DNA of 64,000 nt from Bacteroidales bacterium (GTDB lineage: Bacteria > Bacteroidota > Bacteroidia > Bacteroidales > GCA-2711565): positions 1 through 64,000 of the forward strand of contig JANQLW010000080.1 of assembly GCA_028280405.1 (NCBI GenBank). The letters are read 5' to 3'. This document shows positions 18,258 to 27,599 of the stretch, in pieces. A model generated the notes under the pieces. The model ran no database searches and was not told where the DNA came from. It saw only the letters and a list, made by a program, of their open reading frames with translations. Each line of letters starts with the position of its first letter. The first letter of the stretch is position 1. The position numbers and the translations under genes were made by a program.

Positions 18258-19439
18258 TTATTTAAGAATGATATCTCTGTTACAAACCATTTTAGAATAT
18301 GTAACAAACTCCAACAACAGACAATAATTATATACCGGACATAAATACTTTATTCGAGCAAATTGTGATTTCGAAAAATTCCTTTTCAGAAAATTCACCT
18401 GGCTTGAAACCAAATTAGCGACAAAAAAATTATAATTCAGAAGGTCGTTTTCCAGTTTGTTAAATTCTACTTCATAGGGCTCTCTGACACCTAATCTGTA
18501 CAATGATGTCAACAACATTACATTTTCCATAAATGAAGAGGTTTCAGCTAATGCATCCTTAATATCCCTGATTAACTGTGGCTTTAATTTTTGAAGTTGA
18601 GCAGGTTTATAATCTCCGATAAACCGGGCTAAATGATAAAGTATTATGTTTTTATTATAGTAACTGGGAGACATATAAGTTGCATGTTTTATATGGTCTT
18701 TATTGAGAACAACTTCATTTATTAAATGAATACAAGCTGAATCATGCTTATTATATTCAAGGCCATAATGTTCAATCATACACATTGCATTCAATAAAAC
18801 ACAAATATCCATTTCAATCGGCATATTTTTACCAAACCAGGTAGAGTAATATGGATAATCACGATACCTGGAAAAAGTGTTCCGTATTTTCAATTTAGTA
18901 AGATTGGCATGCTTACTCATTAACCGATGCAGCTTTTGTATAGTATCGATACCTGTATTTTGCTTTACTAAATAAACCAAACTGGTTACATCAATATCAT
19001 CAGGAATTTTGAACTTTTTTAGTTTACTGAACAAAGTACTGTTTGGAAAATGTTTTGACGGATTGGTTTGCCAGAAGTTATAACTTAGTTTTCCATCTTT
19101 ATTTTTATAATTTTTAATATTTGGGGTACTGGATTTATAGATTTCATCAACAATAGCTTTTCCTTTATCGCTAAATGCAGGCCTTAATTTATTCAGGGTA
19201 TAATTAATTAGAAGCGTATAGAAAATATTATCATCCTTGATAATCTTATTGTTTTTATAATACCAGCGATAGGATGGAAAAATTCCCTTATCAAAATACT
19301 TATCACCTTTTGATTGAAAACCCTTAATTATTTTAAGTAAGGAATCTGAAGTCGAGTAAAAAGTAGAGTTCGGATTTTGAGTATATCCGTGGAAAAGTAT
19401 TCCTAATAGAAAAGGAATAAGTAAAGCTTTAATTTTCAT
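18258..19439 (-). CDS. exported protein of unknown function, alpha/alpha-repeat-like
   Basis: The 393-residue protein has a clear signal peptide (MKIKALLIPFLLGILFHGYTQ) and so is periplasmic or surface-bound. The body is helix-rich. FKIPDDIDVTSLVYL and MPIEMDICVLLNAM followed by EHYGLEYNKHDSAC recall the alternating helices and acidic turns of alpha/alpha-toroid folds such as terpene-cyclase-like barrels. The similarity is only of pattern. No catalytic set is recognised. It lies downstream of nrfA on the same strand but is separated by two hairpins, so it is probably transcribed independently. Confidence 0.7.
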   Translation of the reverse strand: MKIKALLIPFLLGILFHGYTQNPNSTFYSTSDSLLKIIKGFQSKGDKYFDKGIFPSYRWYYKNNKIIKDDNIFYTLLINYTLNKLRPAFSDKGKAIVDEIYKSSTPNIKNYKNKDGKLSYNFWQTNPSKHFPNSTLFSKLKKFKIPDDIDVTSLVYLVKQNTGIDTIQKLHRLMSKHANLTKLKIRNTFSRYRDYPYYSTWFGKNMPIEMDICVLLNAMCMIEHYGLEYNKHDSACIHLINEVVLNKDHIKHATYMSPSYYNKNIILYHLARFIGDYKPAQLQKLKPQLIRDIKDALAETSSFMENVMLLTSLYRLGVREPYEVEFNKLENDLLNYNFFVANLVSSQVNFLKRNFSKSQFARIKYLCPVYNYCLLLEFVTYSKMVCNRDIILK

Positions 19440-19511
19440 ATATGATGATTATCCATCAAATATAAGCCTAAAAAAAAAGAGAGACAATTTCTTGCCCCTC
19501 TATTTCTTTCT

Positions 19512-19584
19512 TATGCCGATTACTATTTATAAGTCCTTTTAATTCGCATTGCTCTTAAAAGAACAATAAATATGTATCGGCATA
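19512..19584. repeat. long imperfect hairpin between nrfA and the exported-protein gene
   Basis: The arms 19512-19542 and 19555-19584 match over about 30 positions (outer nine TATGCCGAT / ATCGGCATA perfect, then a 3-base mismatch, then TATTTAT / ATAAATA and CCTTTTAA-type pairing) around a 12-base loop. It looks like a MITE or an RNA 3'-end structure. Confidence 0.6.
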
Positions 19585-19595
19585 GGCCACTGTAA

Positions 19596-19626
19596 CCATA
19601 AAATGGCTTCTCAGCTCATTTTATGG
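19596..19626 (-). terminator. hairpin downstream of nrfA
   Basis: CCATAAAATG (19596-19605) pairs perfectly with CATTTTATGG (19617-19626) around an 11-base loop, 30 bases past the nrfA stop codon. No T-run follows, so it may be an mRNA-stabilising 3' end rather than a classical intrinsic terminator. Confidence 0.5.
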
Positions 19627-19655
19627 AACATTGGCTCTAATTAACCTAATTAAAA

Positions 19656-21167
19656 CTAATTCCTTTCAGAAGTATATTTTGCTTCCCTGGCTGCTGCTTT
19701 TTTATCCCATTCAGGAACAACAGTTTTCAGGAATTCTTGCTTTTCTTTTTTCAATTTTTCAACCGGCAAGCCAATGAATTTTTGAGCTTTAGCCTTCGTA
19801 CTAATATCAGGGTAAGGAATCGGTTCCATTATACCGTGTTTAGCAAGTATTCTCGCCAATTTAATCCTGGCTTCTTTACCTTTATCAATAGCGATGGCTA
19901 TTATACGGCCGGTTTCAACCGGTGAATGGAAAGAACCTCCATGGCTGGCAGCAGCATAGTCCCAGAACCATTGCGCTTCACGAATCAAATGAAGCACATC
20001 TTTCATTTCTTTTTCAGTAGCACCGGCATCCCAGGCAGCTTTTGCTTCTACATGCGCATGAACAATTTCAACCTCAGCCTGATCACGAATCTCGATTAAT
20101 TTCGCCTGACGATCATATACATTTTTAATTAAGGTTTGTTCGCTTTCACGATGGCAAACCTGGCATGAACCTGCAATATTATCTAGAGGACTTACCATTT
20201 TATGATTGGTAAATTTTTGTCCACCATTCGATTGGTACGGCATATGGCAATCAGCACAACTTACACCTCTCTCAGCATGAATACCGGTCAGAAATAATTC
20301 CCAGCCCGGATGTTGAACTTTTAACATTGGAGCTTTGCTTAAGGCATGCGTCCAATCTGTAAATTCAATTTCGTTATAGTATTCAAGCATTGCTTCAGCA
20401 GTAGTACCTTTGGCCCATGGGAAAGTTAAATAAGCTACACCTTCTGCTCCCGGTCTTTTCTTATCGAAATAATATTCAACATGACATTGGGCACAGACTA
20501 AAGAACGCATCTCCTGATGAGTTGCTTTATTAATATCTTTACCCATTGCTTCAAAACCTTCTATTAAAGCAGGACGTGTAATTTTAAGATCCATGGTTTC
20601 CGTATCATGACAATCAGCACAACCAATCGCATTTACAACCTCTTCGCCTTTAGCAGCCCATTTCCCTTTATAAAATTCAGTAGGCCCCATTTTATTCATT
20701 AAACGAGGAACGTCAGGGCTTTTACAAACCCAGCATGTAGAAGGCATTGGTCCGTCATTCGGCCCTTTTGGAGCGCCCGTACGAAGAGAATTTCTTAAAT
20801 CTTCAACCGCATAATAATGGCCACGTCCCTGATTATAATCTTTTGCAAAACCATAACCGGCCCATAGAACAACTAAACGAGGGTCTACTTCCAACATATC
20901 GATCATCGCATTTCCATTGTAAGCTGTACGTAGACTGGAATCAGCTGTTTGAGCATAAGTTTCAGCTTCAAGTGGATAATTTTTCGCCCATACTTCATGG
21001 CGAGGTTCGTAATCCATTAATTTCACTTTAGGTTTATAAGCAAATTGAGCCTCAGCTCTTCTCTCAGTGATAGAGGAAGCTAATAGGCCTAAAACAAATA
21101 CTAGAGCAATAGTTACGATAAACAGTAACCAGTTTATCCAAGGTTTTCTTTTTTGATTGTTTTCCAT
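19656..21167 (-). CDS. nrfA: ammonia-forming cytochrome c nitrite reductase, catalytic subunit
   Basis: It reduces nitrite to ammonium with six electrons in the periplasm. All five haem sites are present: the catalytic CWVCK (Lys-ligated, hallmark of NrfA) and four CxxCH (CADCH, CAQCH, CADCH, CQVCH). Conserved surroundings are also present: QGRGHYYAVEDLRNSL, CHVEYYF and GVSCADCHMPY. An N-terminal membrane helix or signal (NWLLFIVTIALVFVLGLLASS) exports or anchors it. The 503-residue length is usual. It follows nrfH by 27 bases, forming the NrfHA module, and ends the minus-strand operon. Confidence 0.98.
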   Translation of the reverse strand: MENNQKRKPWINWLLFIVTIALVFVLGLLASSITERRAEAQFAYKPKVKLMDYEPRHEVWAKNYPLEAETYAQTADSSLRTAYNGNAMIDMLEVDPRLVVLWAGYGFAKDYNQGRGHYYAVEDLRNSLRTGAPKGPNDGPMPSTCWVCKSPDVPRLMNKMGPTEFYKGKWAAKGEEVVNAIGCADCHDTETMDLKITRPALIEGFEAMGKDINKATHQEMRSLVCAQCHVEYYFDKKRPGAEGVAYLTFPWAKGTTAEAMLEYYNEIEFTDWTHALSKAPMLKVQHPGWELFLTGIHAERGVSCADCHMPYQSNGGQKFTNHKMVSPLDNIAGSCQVCHRESEQTLIKNVYDRQAKLIEIRDQAEVEIVHAHVEAKAAWDAGATEKEMKDVLHLIREAQWFWDYAAASHGGSFHSPVETGRIIAIAIDKGKEARIKLARILAKHGIMEPIPYPDISTKAKAQKFIGLPVEKLKKEKQEFLKTVVPEWDKKAAAREAKYTSERN

Positions 21168-21194
21168 GATAACACGCTTTTATATAATATGTTC

Positions 21195-21782
21195 TTATTT
21201 ATTTTCTTCTGTTAATTCTTTCATCCAATCCGGAACCGGGCTACTGGGTAGCGGCACACGGGCATTGGGGACACTTGACAAACTATTTACTCTTCCATGA
21301 GGAACTTCTCTATGACACTCCCAACAAAATCTGCCTTTAAAGTGTTCATTATAGTCCATCGTTTGAACTTCTAATTTCGCATTAGAAATGAGTTTATTGT
21401 GACAACGTATACAATTGTTTTGTACAACATGCTTTCCTTCTTCTCTAATAAAGATTGTTTGAGGCTCGGCACGAGCTGTGAATACATAAGCATGACGCAT
21501 TCCATCTTTAGCTTTAAAGAAGTATTTGTTCACCACATTATTGTGAGGAACATGGCAATCGTTACAAGTTGCCACTTCTTTGTGTGAACTATGCCTCCAA
21601 GTAGTATATTCAGGTGCCATAATATGGCAATTCACACAGGTTTTGGGATCATCTGACAAATACGAAATAGCATTGGAAGCATAAAATGCATACATCACTA
21701 TTCCAATCAATGCCCCGCTAACAAGGATTGCAGCTAATCTCCATTGTTTTGGTGGAATAAAAAATCTGATAATTTTTGTCAT
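21195..21782 (-). CDS. nrfH: cytochrome c nitrite reductase small subunit (quinol dehydrogenase)
   Basis: This NapC/NirT-family tetrahaem anchor passes electrons from the quinol pool to NrfA. It has one N-terminal transmembrane helix (LAAILVSGALIGIVMYAFYA) and four CxxCH sites (CVNCH, CNDCH, CIRCH, CWECH). Its 195 residues are a normal length. It lies directly upstream of nrfA with short spacing. Respiratory nitrite ammonification is therefore fully encoded here. Confidence 0.97.
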   Translation of the reverse strand: MTKIIRFFIPPKQWRLAAILVSGALIGIVMYAFYASNAISYLSDDPKTCVNCHIMAPEYTTWRHSSHKEVATCNDCHVPHNNVVNKYFFKAKDGMRHAYVFTARAEPQTIFIREEGKHVVQNNCIRCHNKLISNAKLEVQTMDYNEHFKGRFCWECHREVPHGRVNSLSSVPNARVPLPSSPVPDWMKELTEENK

Positions 21783-21909
21783 TGTTTAGGTTATTTATTT
21801 AAGTATTTCAGTGCTTAAATTCTTAATTCAAAATTAAGAAAATCCCGAAATTTCTCATCATTTTTTGAATGATATTTATCAATAAAAACTAATTTATAAT
21901 TGATCCAGA

Positions 21910-23451
21910 TTAAGGACGTTTTCTACGAATATAAAGTCTCAGCCAAACAATAAGACCCGTAATCAGGATAGTAAAAACTGCTAAGCCTAATAAAGGTACA
22001 ACAAGCATGTAGTATTTGCCAAATAAAAATTTAAAAAATCGTGCTGTATGAACTTCTAGGGCAAAATTCCAAAGAGACATCGGGCTTTTAACTTTGATAG
22101 CCTCAGGCATTGGAAACTTTTCAGATTTTCTATTTAAAGGCAATAGTCCAAAATTATAATCTACGTGGTATTCGCTTAATCCATTACGGATAATACCTGC
22201 CGACATAAACTTACCTAATGGTGGTCCACCGGGATTAAAAACAATATTTGTAGATTTAGTTATATAATCCTGCAGATAATTATAATCAGGCATCCATTTA
22301 TATAAGCCCATAAAAGATCCTACAAGGTATTCTCCCCTGCCCTTTTTTTCCAATACATTAATTCCCATTACAGAGATGGGAGCTTGTACTTCAGGCTTCG
22401 TAAGTTTGGTTTTAAAATGATCTTCTGAAATATAAATCCCATTCACAGTTCCTATCAAAAACCTGTTAAGCTCATCATCATATAAAATATCTCTGAATCG
22501 GTCATACCAGGGATTTGGTTTATCTAAAGAAGTATATGGGATTTTATCAACTCGTGAACTTGCTATTGCGATTAATAAAGGTGGGCGCAAAAACATACCG
22601 CTTACTGATGTAATGATAAGAATAACAACTACCCATATCCCAATTTTATTATGCCATTTAATAGAAAATCTATTGATTTTTAGAATCCGGGTTCTATCCT
22701 TATTTTTTCTTTTTTTTCGTTTTATGATCCCGGGAGCAAAATAGTATATAATACCTGTAACCGTAAGAAAAATAAAAATAAGAGCCACAAAATCAACAAT
22801 CAATTTTCCTATTTGGCCGTATAACTCTCCACTATGAATAACCCATAAGGTTTTAAACAAGCTGATTTTTCCGTCATAATCGACAGGTCCAGGAATACGT
22901 CTTTCTTTAAACATGAATTTCCCATTATCAGGACAAGTAAAGATCCGGGAACGGCTCATAACAAAAAGCGTATCCTTAACCTGGGTAATCCCAATAATTC
23001 TTTTATCATGGACATCTGGCTTTAAAATCTCTTTCCACTCTCTTTGAGCCATATCAAACTGATATAAGCCAAAAAGAGTTCCTGCCAGCAAGGAATTGTT
23101 TTTTGTTTGAAAGACTTTAAATATTTTTCGATTATCAATACCTCTTTTAAATCCCTGATTAAAATCTCTGAAATCAGAAAAAGTACTATCACTTAACCAT
23201 ACGCCAATATTTCCATATATCAGGACACTGTCTTCACCTATATTAACAGAAGACTTTAGAGATGCATTGTTCCAGTTATTATACTGATATTCTTTAGCAA
23301 GAATAGAACGATTAATATCTAAAGAAGAAAAAGTTGCCCGGTGGTTCAAGACAATTCCGGACAAAGCCCAGCATATAATAAATATAGCTACAACCAAACT
23401 TGGCCACCTATGCAACCATTTTACAAGTCTAAGCTTCTTCCTTTTCTTCAT
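21910..23451 (-). CDS. PepSY-associated transmembrane protein
   Basis: The 513-residue protein begins LVKWLHRWPSLVVAIFIICWALSGIVLNH, the typical PepSY-TM first helix with conserved HRW and a helix-end His. It has further helices at ~residues 218-240 (LIVDFVALIFIFLTVTGIIYYF), ~268-292 (IKWHNKIGIWVVVILIITSVSGMF) and near the C-terminus. The large periplasmic parts contain repeating strand patterns. PepSY-TM proteins include putative flavin- or haem-linked reductases. Its place between the NO-handling genes and nrfHA suggests an electron-transfer or haem-maturation role, but this is inference. Confidence 0.8.
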   Translation of the reverse strand: MKKRKKLRLVKWLHRWPSLVVAIFIICWALSGIVLNHRATFSSLDINRSILAKEYQYNNWNNASLKSSVNIGEDSVLIYGNIGVWLSDSTFSDFRDFNQGFKRGIDNRKIFKVFQTKNNSLLAGTLFGLYQFDMAQREWKEILKPDVHDKRIIGITQVKDTLFVMSRSRIFTCPDNGKFMFKERRIPGPVDYDGKISLFKTLWVIHSGELYGQIGKLIVDFVALIFIFLTVTGIIYYFAPGIIKRKKRKNKDRTRILKINRFSIKWHNKIGIWVVVILIITSVSGMFLRPPLLIAIASSRVDKIPYTSLDKPNPWYDRFRDILYDDELNRFLIGTVNGIYISEDHFKTKLTKPEVQAPISVMGINVLEKKGRGEYLVGSFMGLYKWMPDYNYLQDYITKSTNIVFNPGGPPLGKFMSAGIIRNGLSEYHVDYNFGLLPLNRKSEKFPMPEAIKVKSPMSLWNFALEVHTARFFKFLFGKYYMLVVPLLGLAVFTILITGLIVWLRLYIRRKRP

Positions 23452-23509
23452 TGCAGGAAATGAGAAACATCCTTAATATGTTCATTAAAGAATATTCCCC
23501 TTAAGTTTT

Positions 23510-24034
23510 TTATTTTTTGAAAAAGTAATTTTTAAATACAGCACCTTCCTGTACTGTCCAAACATCATATCCTTTAGCCTTAATATTATCTAACAAGGGA
23601 GCAGGTACAAATGGGGTGATCAGTTCAAGGATTTCATCATCAGCAATATCATTAAGATATCTCCATACATCACTCATCGGATGTCCTCCTTGAGCTATTA
23701 CAGGCCTTGCATCGAAAGTTTTTGCAACCTTGGATTCGTCAAACCATACAGGAGCTTTTGTATTTTCAATACTCGTGGGATGGGATTCTTCAATACCTTC
23801 CTGTCCGATCTCTTTCCTAAGGGTATTGATAAGTTTATCAAGAGCTATTCCTCCAACCACAGAAGCCTGTTGAAGGCTTGTTACTTTAGCAATGGTTTTT
23901 CTAAGGATTGGGTTCTTCAGTTTTTTAAATGTCGGTACAAGCTGAATCAATACATCTTCTAATTGAGGGTAATTATCAAGCAATTCACCGACTTTAGTTT
24001 TAGGAGTTATATAGAGTTTCGCAGCATCCATCAC
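23510..24034 (-). CDS. DUF1858 / DUF2249 two-domain protein
   Basis: The 174-residue protein has a DUF1858-like N-terminus (LYITPKTKVGELLDNYPQLEDVLIQLVPTF..LKNPILRKTIAKVTSLQQAS) and a DUF2249-like C-terminus (FDARPVIAQGGHPMSDVWRYLNDIADDEILELITPFVPAPLLDNIKAKGYDVW). Both domains commonly occur beside hemerythrin and hybrid-cluster proteins in anaerobes and are thought to act in nitrogen-oxide or redox stress; the chemistry is unproven. It lies 21 bases after the DUF438 gene, in the same transcription unit. Start codon two (MDAAKLY) is equally possible. Confidence 0.85.
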   Translation of the reverse strand: MMDAAKLYITPKTKVGELLDNYPQLEDVLIQLVPTFKKLKNPILRKTIAKVTSLQQASVVGGIALDKLINTLRKEIGQEGIEESHPTSIENTKAPVWFDESKVAKTFDARPVIAQGGHPMSDVWRYLNDIADDEILELITPFVPAPLLDNIKAKGYDVWTVQEGAVFKNYFFKK

Positions 24035-24055
24035 AATATGTTTGTTACTATTTTA

Positions 24056-25300
24056 TTATTTCTTTTTCGTATAGGTTAAAAGACGTTGGTCACCTTCAAG
24101 TTTTCTTTTTTCTGTTAAATCCTGAGAGACCTCAAGTGTGCCCAGGAAATTACCATCCTCATCTTTCAAAGCAATATATTCAATATGAATGAATTTCCCT
24201 CCCATTTGGATCCAGAAGGGGGCTCTTGTCTCTTTACCTGATTTGAAATCTTCAAGGATTTGCTCCACAATACCAACACTTGAAGGCGGATGGCAAAGCT
24301 TAACATCCCTGTTCAAAATAGCACGGTTACGATCAAAGATACGTTCTTCCGACTGAGAAAAATATTTCACTTTCTCATCTTTATTCACAAAAGTCATATC
24401 AATAGGCAAAGAATTTAAAATTGCCTGTAGCTCTGTTTTAGAGAAACTTCCACTTGGCAATTGAATGATATCATCAACGGCTTTTTCTTCTGATTTCCTT
24501 TTTTCAAGCCCTTCAGGCTCCCATTTCCCTTTAGGATCGTATAAACAAAATCCTATTTCCAGGGTTTGATCCTGTATTTCATACCAATCAATATCCGTTA
24601 GTTTATCCATACACATGGGGAAAAGAATTTCTTCTTCCTTCATGATCATATCTGTCACACCTTCGGATGCTGGTTTCAAGACCAAATCAATCAGAGATTT
24701 TATTTCCTCTTTTGAAAGCGATTCTTTAATTTCAACTGCTTCAAGAGCGGCTTTCAATAATTCTCTTACCTCATCATGTTTCCCCCACATAACGGTAGGA
24801 GGCCCGGTTATTCCATAATTTTCTAAATATGGGAATAAAAGATTTTCCTTTCTCCGGTAATGTTTATCTACATCCATTAAGGCATTGAAAAGGCCTTTCA
24901 ATTTCAAAAAATATTCTGCAACTTTCGTTTCATCTTCATTTAAAGCAAGTTCTTTAAACACCTCATCAAGTTGTTCGGCAATTTTTGTCAGTTCCTTGTT
25001 TTCATTTATGAAGACATCTACGGGATGATGTTCAGGAATTTCTTTAGCTCCGGTTTGATCAATAACACCTTCCAATACCTGAGTGTGTAAATCACAGAAT
25101 TTTAATACTTCCTTCTCATCCAATACACCTTCAGAAATTAATTCTTGTTCTACTTCCACGACGTCACCATATGGGATTGATCTCATCAATTCAATCAATC
25201 TTGCATTAACTTCCTCAGGAGCCTTACCTTCGTGTAACTGAAGGATCATATGTTTTAAAAGTTCTTTACGCTTTTGTGAATTATTTATAAGTTCACTCAT
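24056..25300 (-). CDS. DUF438 - hemerythrin - PAS domain protein
   Basis: The 414-residue soluble protein has three parts. DUF438 spans residues ~10-80 (LKHMILQLHEGKAPEEVNARLIELMRSIPYGDVVEVEQELI). A hemerythrin/HHE four-helix domain spans ~90-245, with ligand-like His and Glu in HHPVD, HYRRKENLLFPYLE, GKHDEV and MKEEEILFPM. A PAS domain spans ~295-400 (ILNSLPIDMTFVNKDEKVKYFS..RDVKLCHPPSSV). Proteins of this architecture bind O2 or NO at a di-iron centre. The PAS CHPP motif suggests haem or redox sensing. It is probably a sensor or scavenger for NO within this cluster. Confidence 0.92.
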   Translation of the reverse strand: MSELINNSQKRKELLKHMILQLHEGKAPEEVNARLIELMRSIPYGDVVEVEQELISEGVLDEKEVLKFCDLHTQVLEGVIDQTGAKEIPEHHPVDVFINENKELTKIAEQLDEVFKELALNEDETKVAEYFLKLKGLFNALMDVDKHYRRKENLLFPYLENYGITGPPTVMWGKHDEVRELLKAALEAVEIKESLSKEEIKSLIDLVLKPASEGVTDMIMKEEEILFPMCMDKLTDIDWYEIQDQTLEIGFCLYDPKGKWEPEGLEKRKSEEKAVDDIIQLPSGSFSKTELQAILNSLPIDMTFVNKDEKVKYFSQSEERIFDRNRAILNRDVKLCHPPSSVGIVEQILEDFKSGKETRAPFWIQMGGKFIHIEYIALKDEDGNFLGTLEVSQDLTEKRKLEGDQRLLTYTKKK

Positions 25301-25359
25301 AATCTTAATTTTATAAAATCTAATTAAAGATAAGAAATTGAAGCCAAAAAAAGGATATA

Positions 25360-25692
25360 TTACCCTCTGATCATTGTCAAAATCATTTTAAATTTCTCAA
25401 CTGCTCTTAACGCATGAGGAATATTTGCAGGCATAATAATAGATTCACCGGCATTTACATTGTGAACTTTCCCATCAATAATAACCTCTGCAGTTCCATC
25501 TATCACTTGAACCATGGCATCAAAAGGGGCAGTATGCTCACTTAGGCCTTCGTTTTTGTCAAAAGAAAATAATGAAACATTTCCGACTTTATTTTTAAGA
25601 ACGTTTTTACTAACGATAGAGCCATCCGAATATTCAACTTCATCCTTAAACTTGAATACCTGACCTTTTACGAATTCATTTGTGTTAATCAT
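25360..25692 (-). CDS. small cupin-domain protein
   Basis: The 110-residue single cupin reads LSEHTAPFDAMVQVIDGTAEVIIDGKVHNVNAGESIIMPANIPHALRAVEKFKMILTMIR. Motif 1 is partly degenerate: His is present but the second His of the classical HxH is absent. Motif 2 (PANIPHAL) keeps its His. Small cupins of this kind accompany DUF438/Hcp genes in anaerobes; the substrate is unknown. It lies 59 bases before the DUF438 gene and behind an unusual RNA stem (25719-25780). Confidence 0.85.
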   Translation of the reverse strand: MINTNEFVKGQVFKFKDEVEYSDGSIVSKNVLKNKVGNVSLFSFDKNEGLSEHTAPFDAMVQVIDGTAEVIIDGKVHNVNAGESIIMPANIPHALRAVEKFKMILTMIRG

Positions 25693-25718
25693 AGCTTAAT
25701 TTTTTTATTTAAGGGAAT

Positions 25719-25780
25719 TGCCATTCCAAATACAAACTTTTCCGAACAAAGAAACTGAAGCATTTGTATTCAGAATGGCA
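25719..25780 (-). promoter_or_regulatory. 18-bp RNA stem-loop in the leader of the cupin gene
   Basis: On the transcribed strand TGCCATTCTGAATACAAA (from 25763-25780) pairs at all 18 positions with TTTGTATTTGGAATGGCA (from 25719-25736), including two adjacent U-G/G-U wobbles, around a 26-base loop. On the other strand those two positions are mismatches, so the structure favours RNA made in the gene direction. No T-run follows. It lies 27 bases upstream of the cupin ATG, between hcp and the cupin gene. Confidence 0.65.
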
Positions 25781-25854
25781 TATCTTATTGTATCTTAAAT
25801 TTAAAAATAATAAATCCTTAATGATCCAATAAGATGTTTATTCCTTCATTATTA

Positions 25855-27522
25855 TTAATTTGCCTTTTTCTCGGCAACACCAAATAGTTCTAAATCATTT
25901 TCTACTGATCCGATTCCTGCAATACCAAATGTTTCAACTAATACTTTAGCTACATTCGGAGAAAGGAATGCAGGAAGTGTAGGTCCTAAATGAATATTCT
26001 TAACACCTAAGTATAATAAAGCTAATAATACGATAACAGCTTTTTGCTCATACCATGCAATATTATAAGCAATAGGTAATCCATTAATATCATTTAGCTC
26101 AAATACTTCTTTCAATTTAAGTGCAATTACTGCTAATGAGTAAGAGTCGTTACATTGGCCGGCATCCAGCATTCTTGGAATACCACCTATATCGCCTAAT
26201 TCTAATTTATTATAGCGATATTTCGCACAACCTGCAGTTAAAATTACAGTGTCTTGTGGAAGCTGTTTCGCAAAGTCAGTATAATAATCACGACCTTTCA
26301 TACGTCCGTCGCAACCAGCCATTACAAAGAATTTCTTAATGGCTCCGGATTTAACTGCTTCAACAACTTTATCAGCAACTTGCATCACCTGATTGTGAGC
26401 AAAGCCACCAATAATTTCACCGGATTCAATTTCTGTAGGAGCTTCACAGGTTTTAGCTAACTCAATAATTTCAGAGAAATCTTTTGGTTGGCCATTTTTT
26501 CCTTCGGGAATATGTCTAAAACCATTAAGTCCGGCAGCACCGGTTGTAAATACTTTATCAAAATAAGAAGCATTTTTAGAAGGAGGGACAATACAGTTGG
26601 TTGTGAATAAAATCGGGCCATTAAATGATTCAAACTCTTCACGTTGTTTCCACCATGCATTCCCGTAGTTACCTACAAAGTGCTCATACTTTTTGAATGC
26701 AGGATAATAGTGGGCCGGAAGCATCTCACTGTGAGTATATACATCAACACCTGTTCCTTCTGTTTGTTTTAATAATTCTTCCATATCTTTCAGGTCGTGA
26801 CCAGAAATCAAAATGCCTGGTTTATCACTTACTCCGATATTAACCTTCGTAATTTCAGGATTACCATAAGATTCGGTATTTGCCTTGTCAAGCAGTGCCA
26901 TTGCATTCACACCAAATTTACCACACTCCATTACTAATGCTACTAATTCATCTGCTGATAAATCATCATTTAGAGTAGCAACTAATCCTTTATAAGTAAA
27001 AGCATAAAGCTCTTCTTCTTCGTATCCAAGATTTAAAGCATGCTCAGTATAAGCGGCCAAACCTTTTAATCCATAAGTTAATAACTCCCTTAATGAACGT
27101 ACATCTTCATTTTCTGTTGCAAGAATACCTACTCTTTCTGAAGTAGTTTCATATTCATTTTCTTCACCATACCAAATTGCAGCTTCAGGAAGTTCAGTTT
27201 CTAAAATCCCGCCAGCATCGATATAAACCTTTTTTATTTGCTCACGAATTTTTAAACCTTTTGCAATTTTCTCACGAATTTGTCCATCGTGGAAATTAGC
27301 ATTTGTAATCGTAGTAAATAATGCATCCAATACATACTTACTGACTTCTTTATCATTGACACCCTTAGCTACAGCTTTATCAGCATAGTAAGCAACTCCT
27401 TTAGTAACGAATAATAGTAAATCCTGTAAATTCGAAACCTCATCTGTCTTACCACAGACTCCCTTTAATGTACAGCCGGTACCTTTGGCTGCTTCCTGAC
27501 ATTGATAACAAAACATACTCAT
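25855..27522 (-). CDS. hcp: hydroxylamine reductase / hybrid-cluster protein
   Basis: The 555-residue protein starts with the class-I cluster motif [20 protein letters not shown] (Cys5, 8, 17, 23), binding a [4Fe-4S] cluster. The hybrid-cluster region follows, with [37 protein letters not shown] and [12 protein letters not shown] plus the conserved [14 protein letters not shown]. Hcp reduces hydroxylamine in vitro and NO or acts in NO stress in vivo; it is cytoplasmic. It stands between the porin terminator and the cupin leader, so it may have its own promoter. Confidence 0.98.
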   Translation of the reverse strand: MSMFCYQCQEAAKGTGCTLKGVCGKTDEVSNLQDLLLFVTKGVAYYADKAVAKGVNDKEVSKYVLDALFTTITNANFHDGQIREKIAKGLKIREQIKKVYIDAGGILETELPEAAIWYGEENEYETTSERVGILATENEDVRSLRELLTYGLKGLAAYTEHALNLGYEEEELYAFTYKGLVATLNDDLSADELVALVMECGKFGVNAMALLDKANTESYGNPEITKVNIGVSDKPGILISGHDLKDMEELLKQTEGTGVDVYTHSEMLPAHYYPAFKKYEHFVGNYGNAWWKQREEFESFNGPILFTTNCIVPPSKNASYFDKVFTTGAAGLNGFRHIPEGKNGQPKDFSEIIELAKTCEAPTEIESGEIIGGFAHNQVMQVADKVVEAVKSGAIKKFFVMAGCDGRMKGRDYYTDFAKQLPQDTVILTAGCAKYRYNKLELGDIGGIPRMLDAGQCNDSYSLAVIALKLKEVFELNDINGLPIAYNIAWYEQKAVIVLLALLYLGVKNIHLGPTLPAFLSPNVAKVLVETFGIAGIGSVENDLELFGVAEKKAN

Positions 27523-27562
27523 TCTTATTGATTATTTTTTATTGATTTAATTTTATTGCATT

Positions 27563-27590
27563 AAAAAAGGGGCTTCAAAAACGAGCCCCT
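27563..27590 (-). terminator. intrinsic terminator after the outer-membrane porin gene
   Basis: On the minus strand AGGGGCT pairs with AGCCCCT around a 9-base loop and is followed by a run of six T. It starts about 10 bases beyond the porin stop codon and separates the porin from hcp. Confidence 0.88.
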
Positions 27591-27599
27591 GAATTTCTT

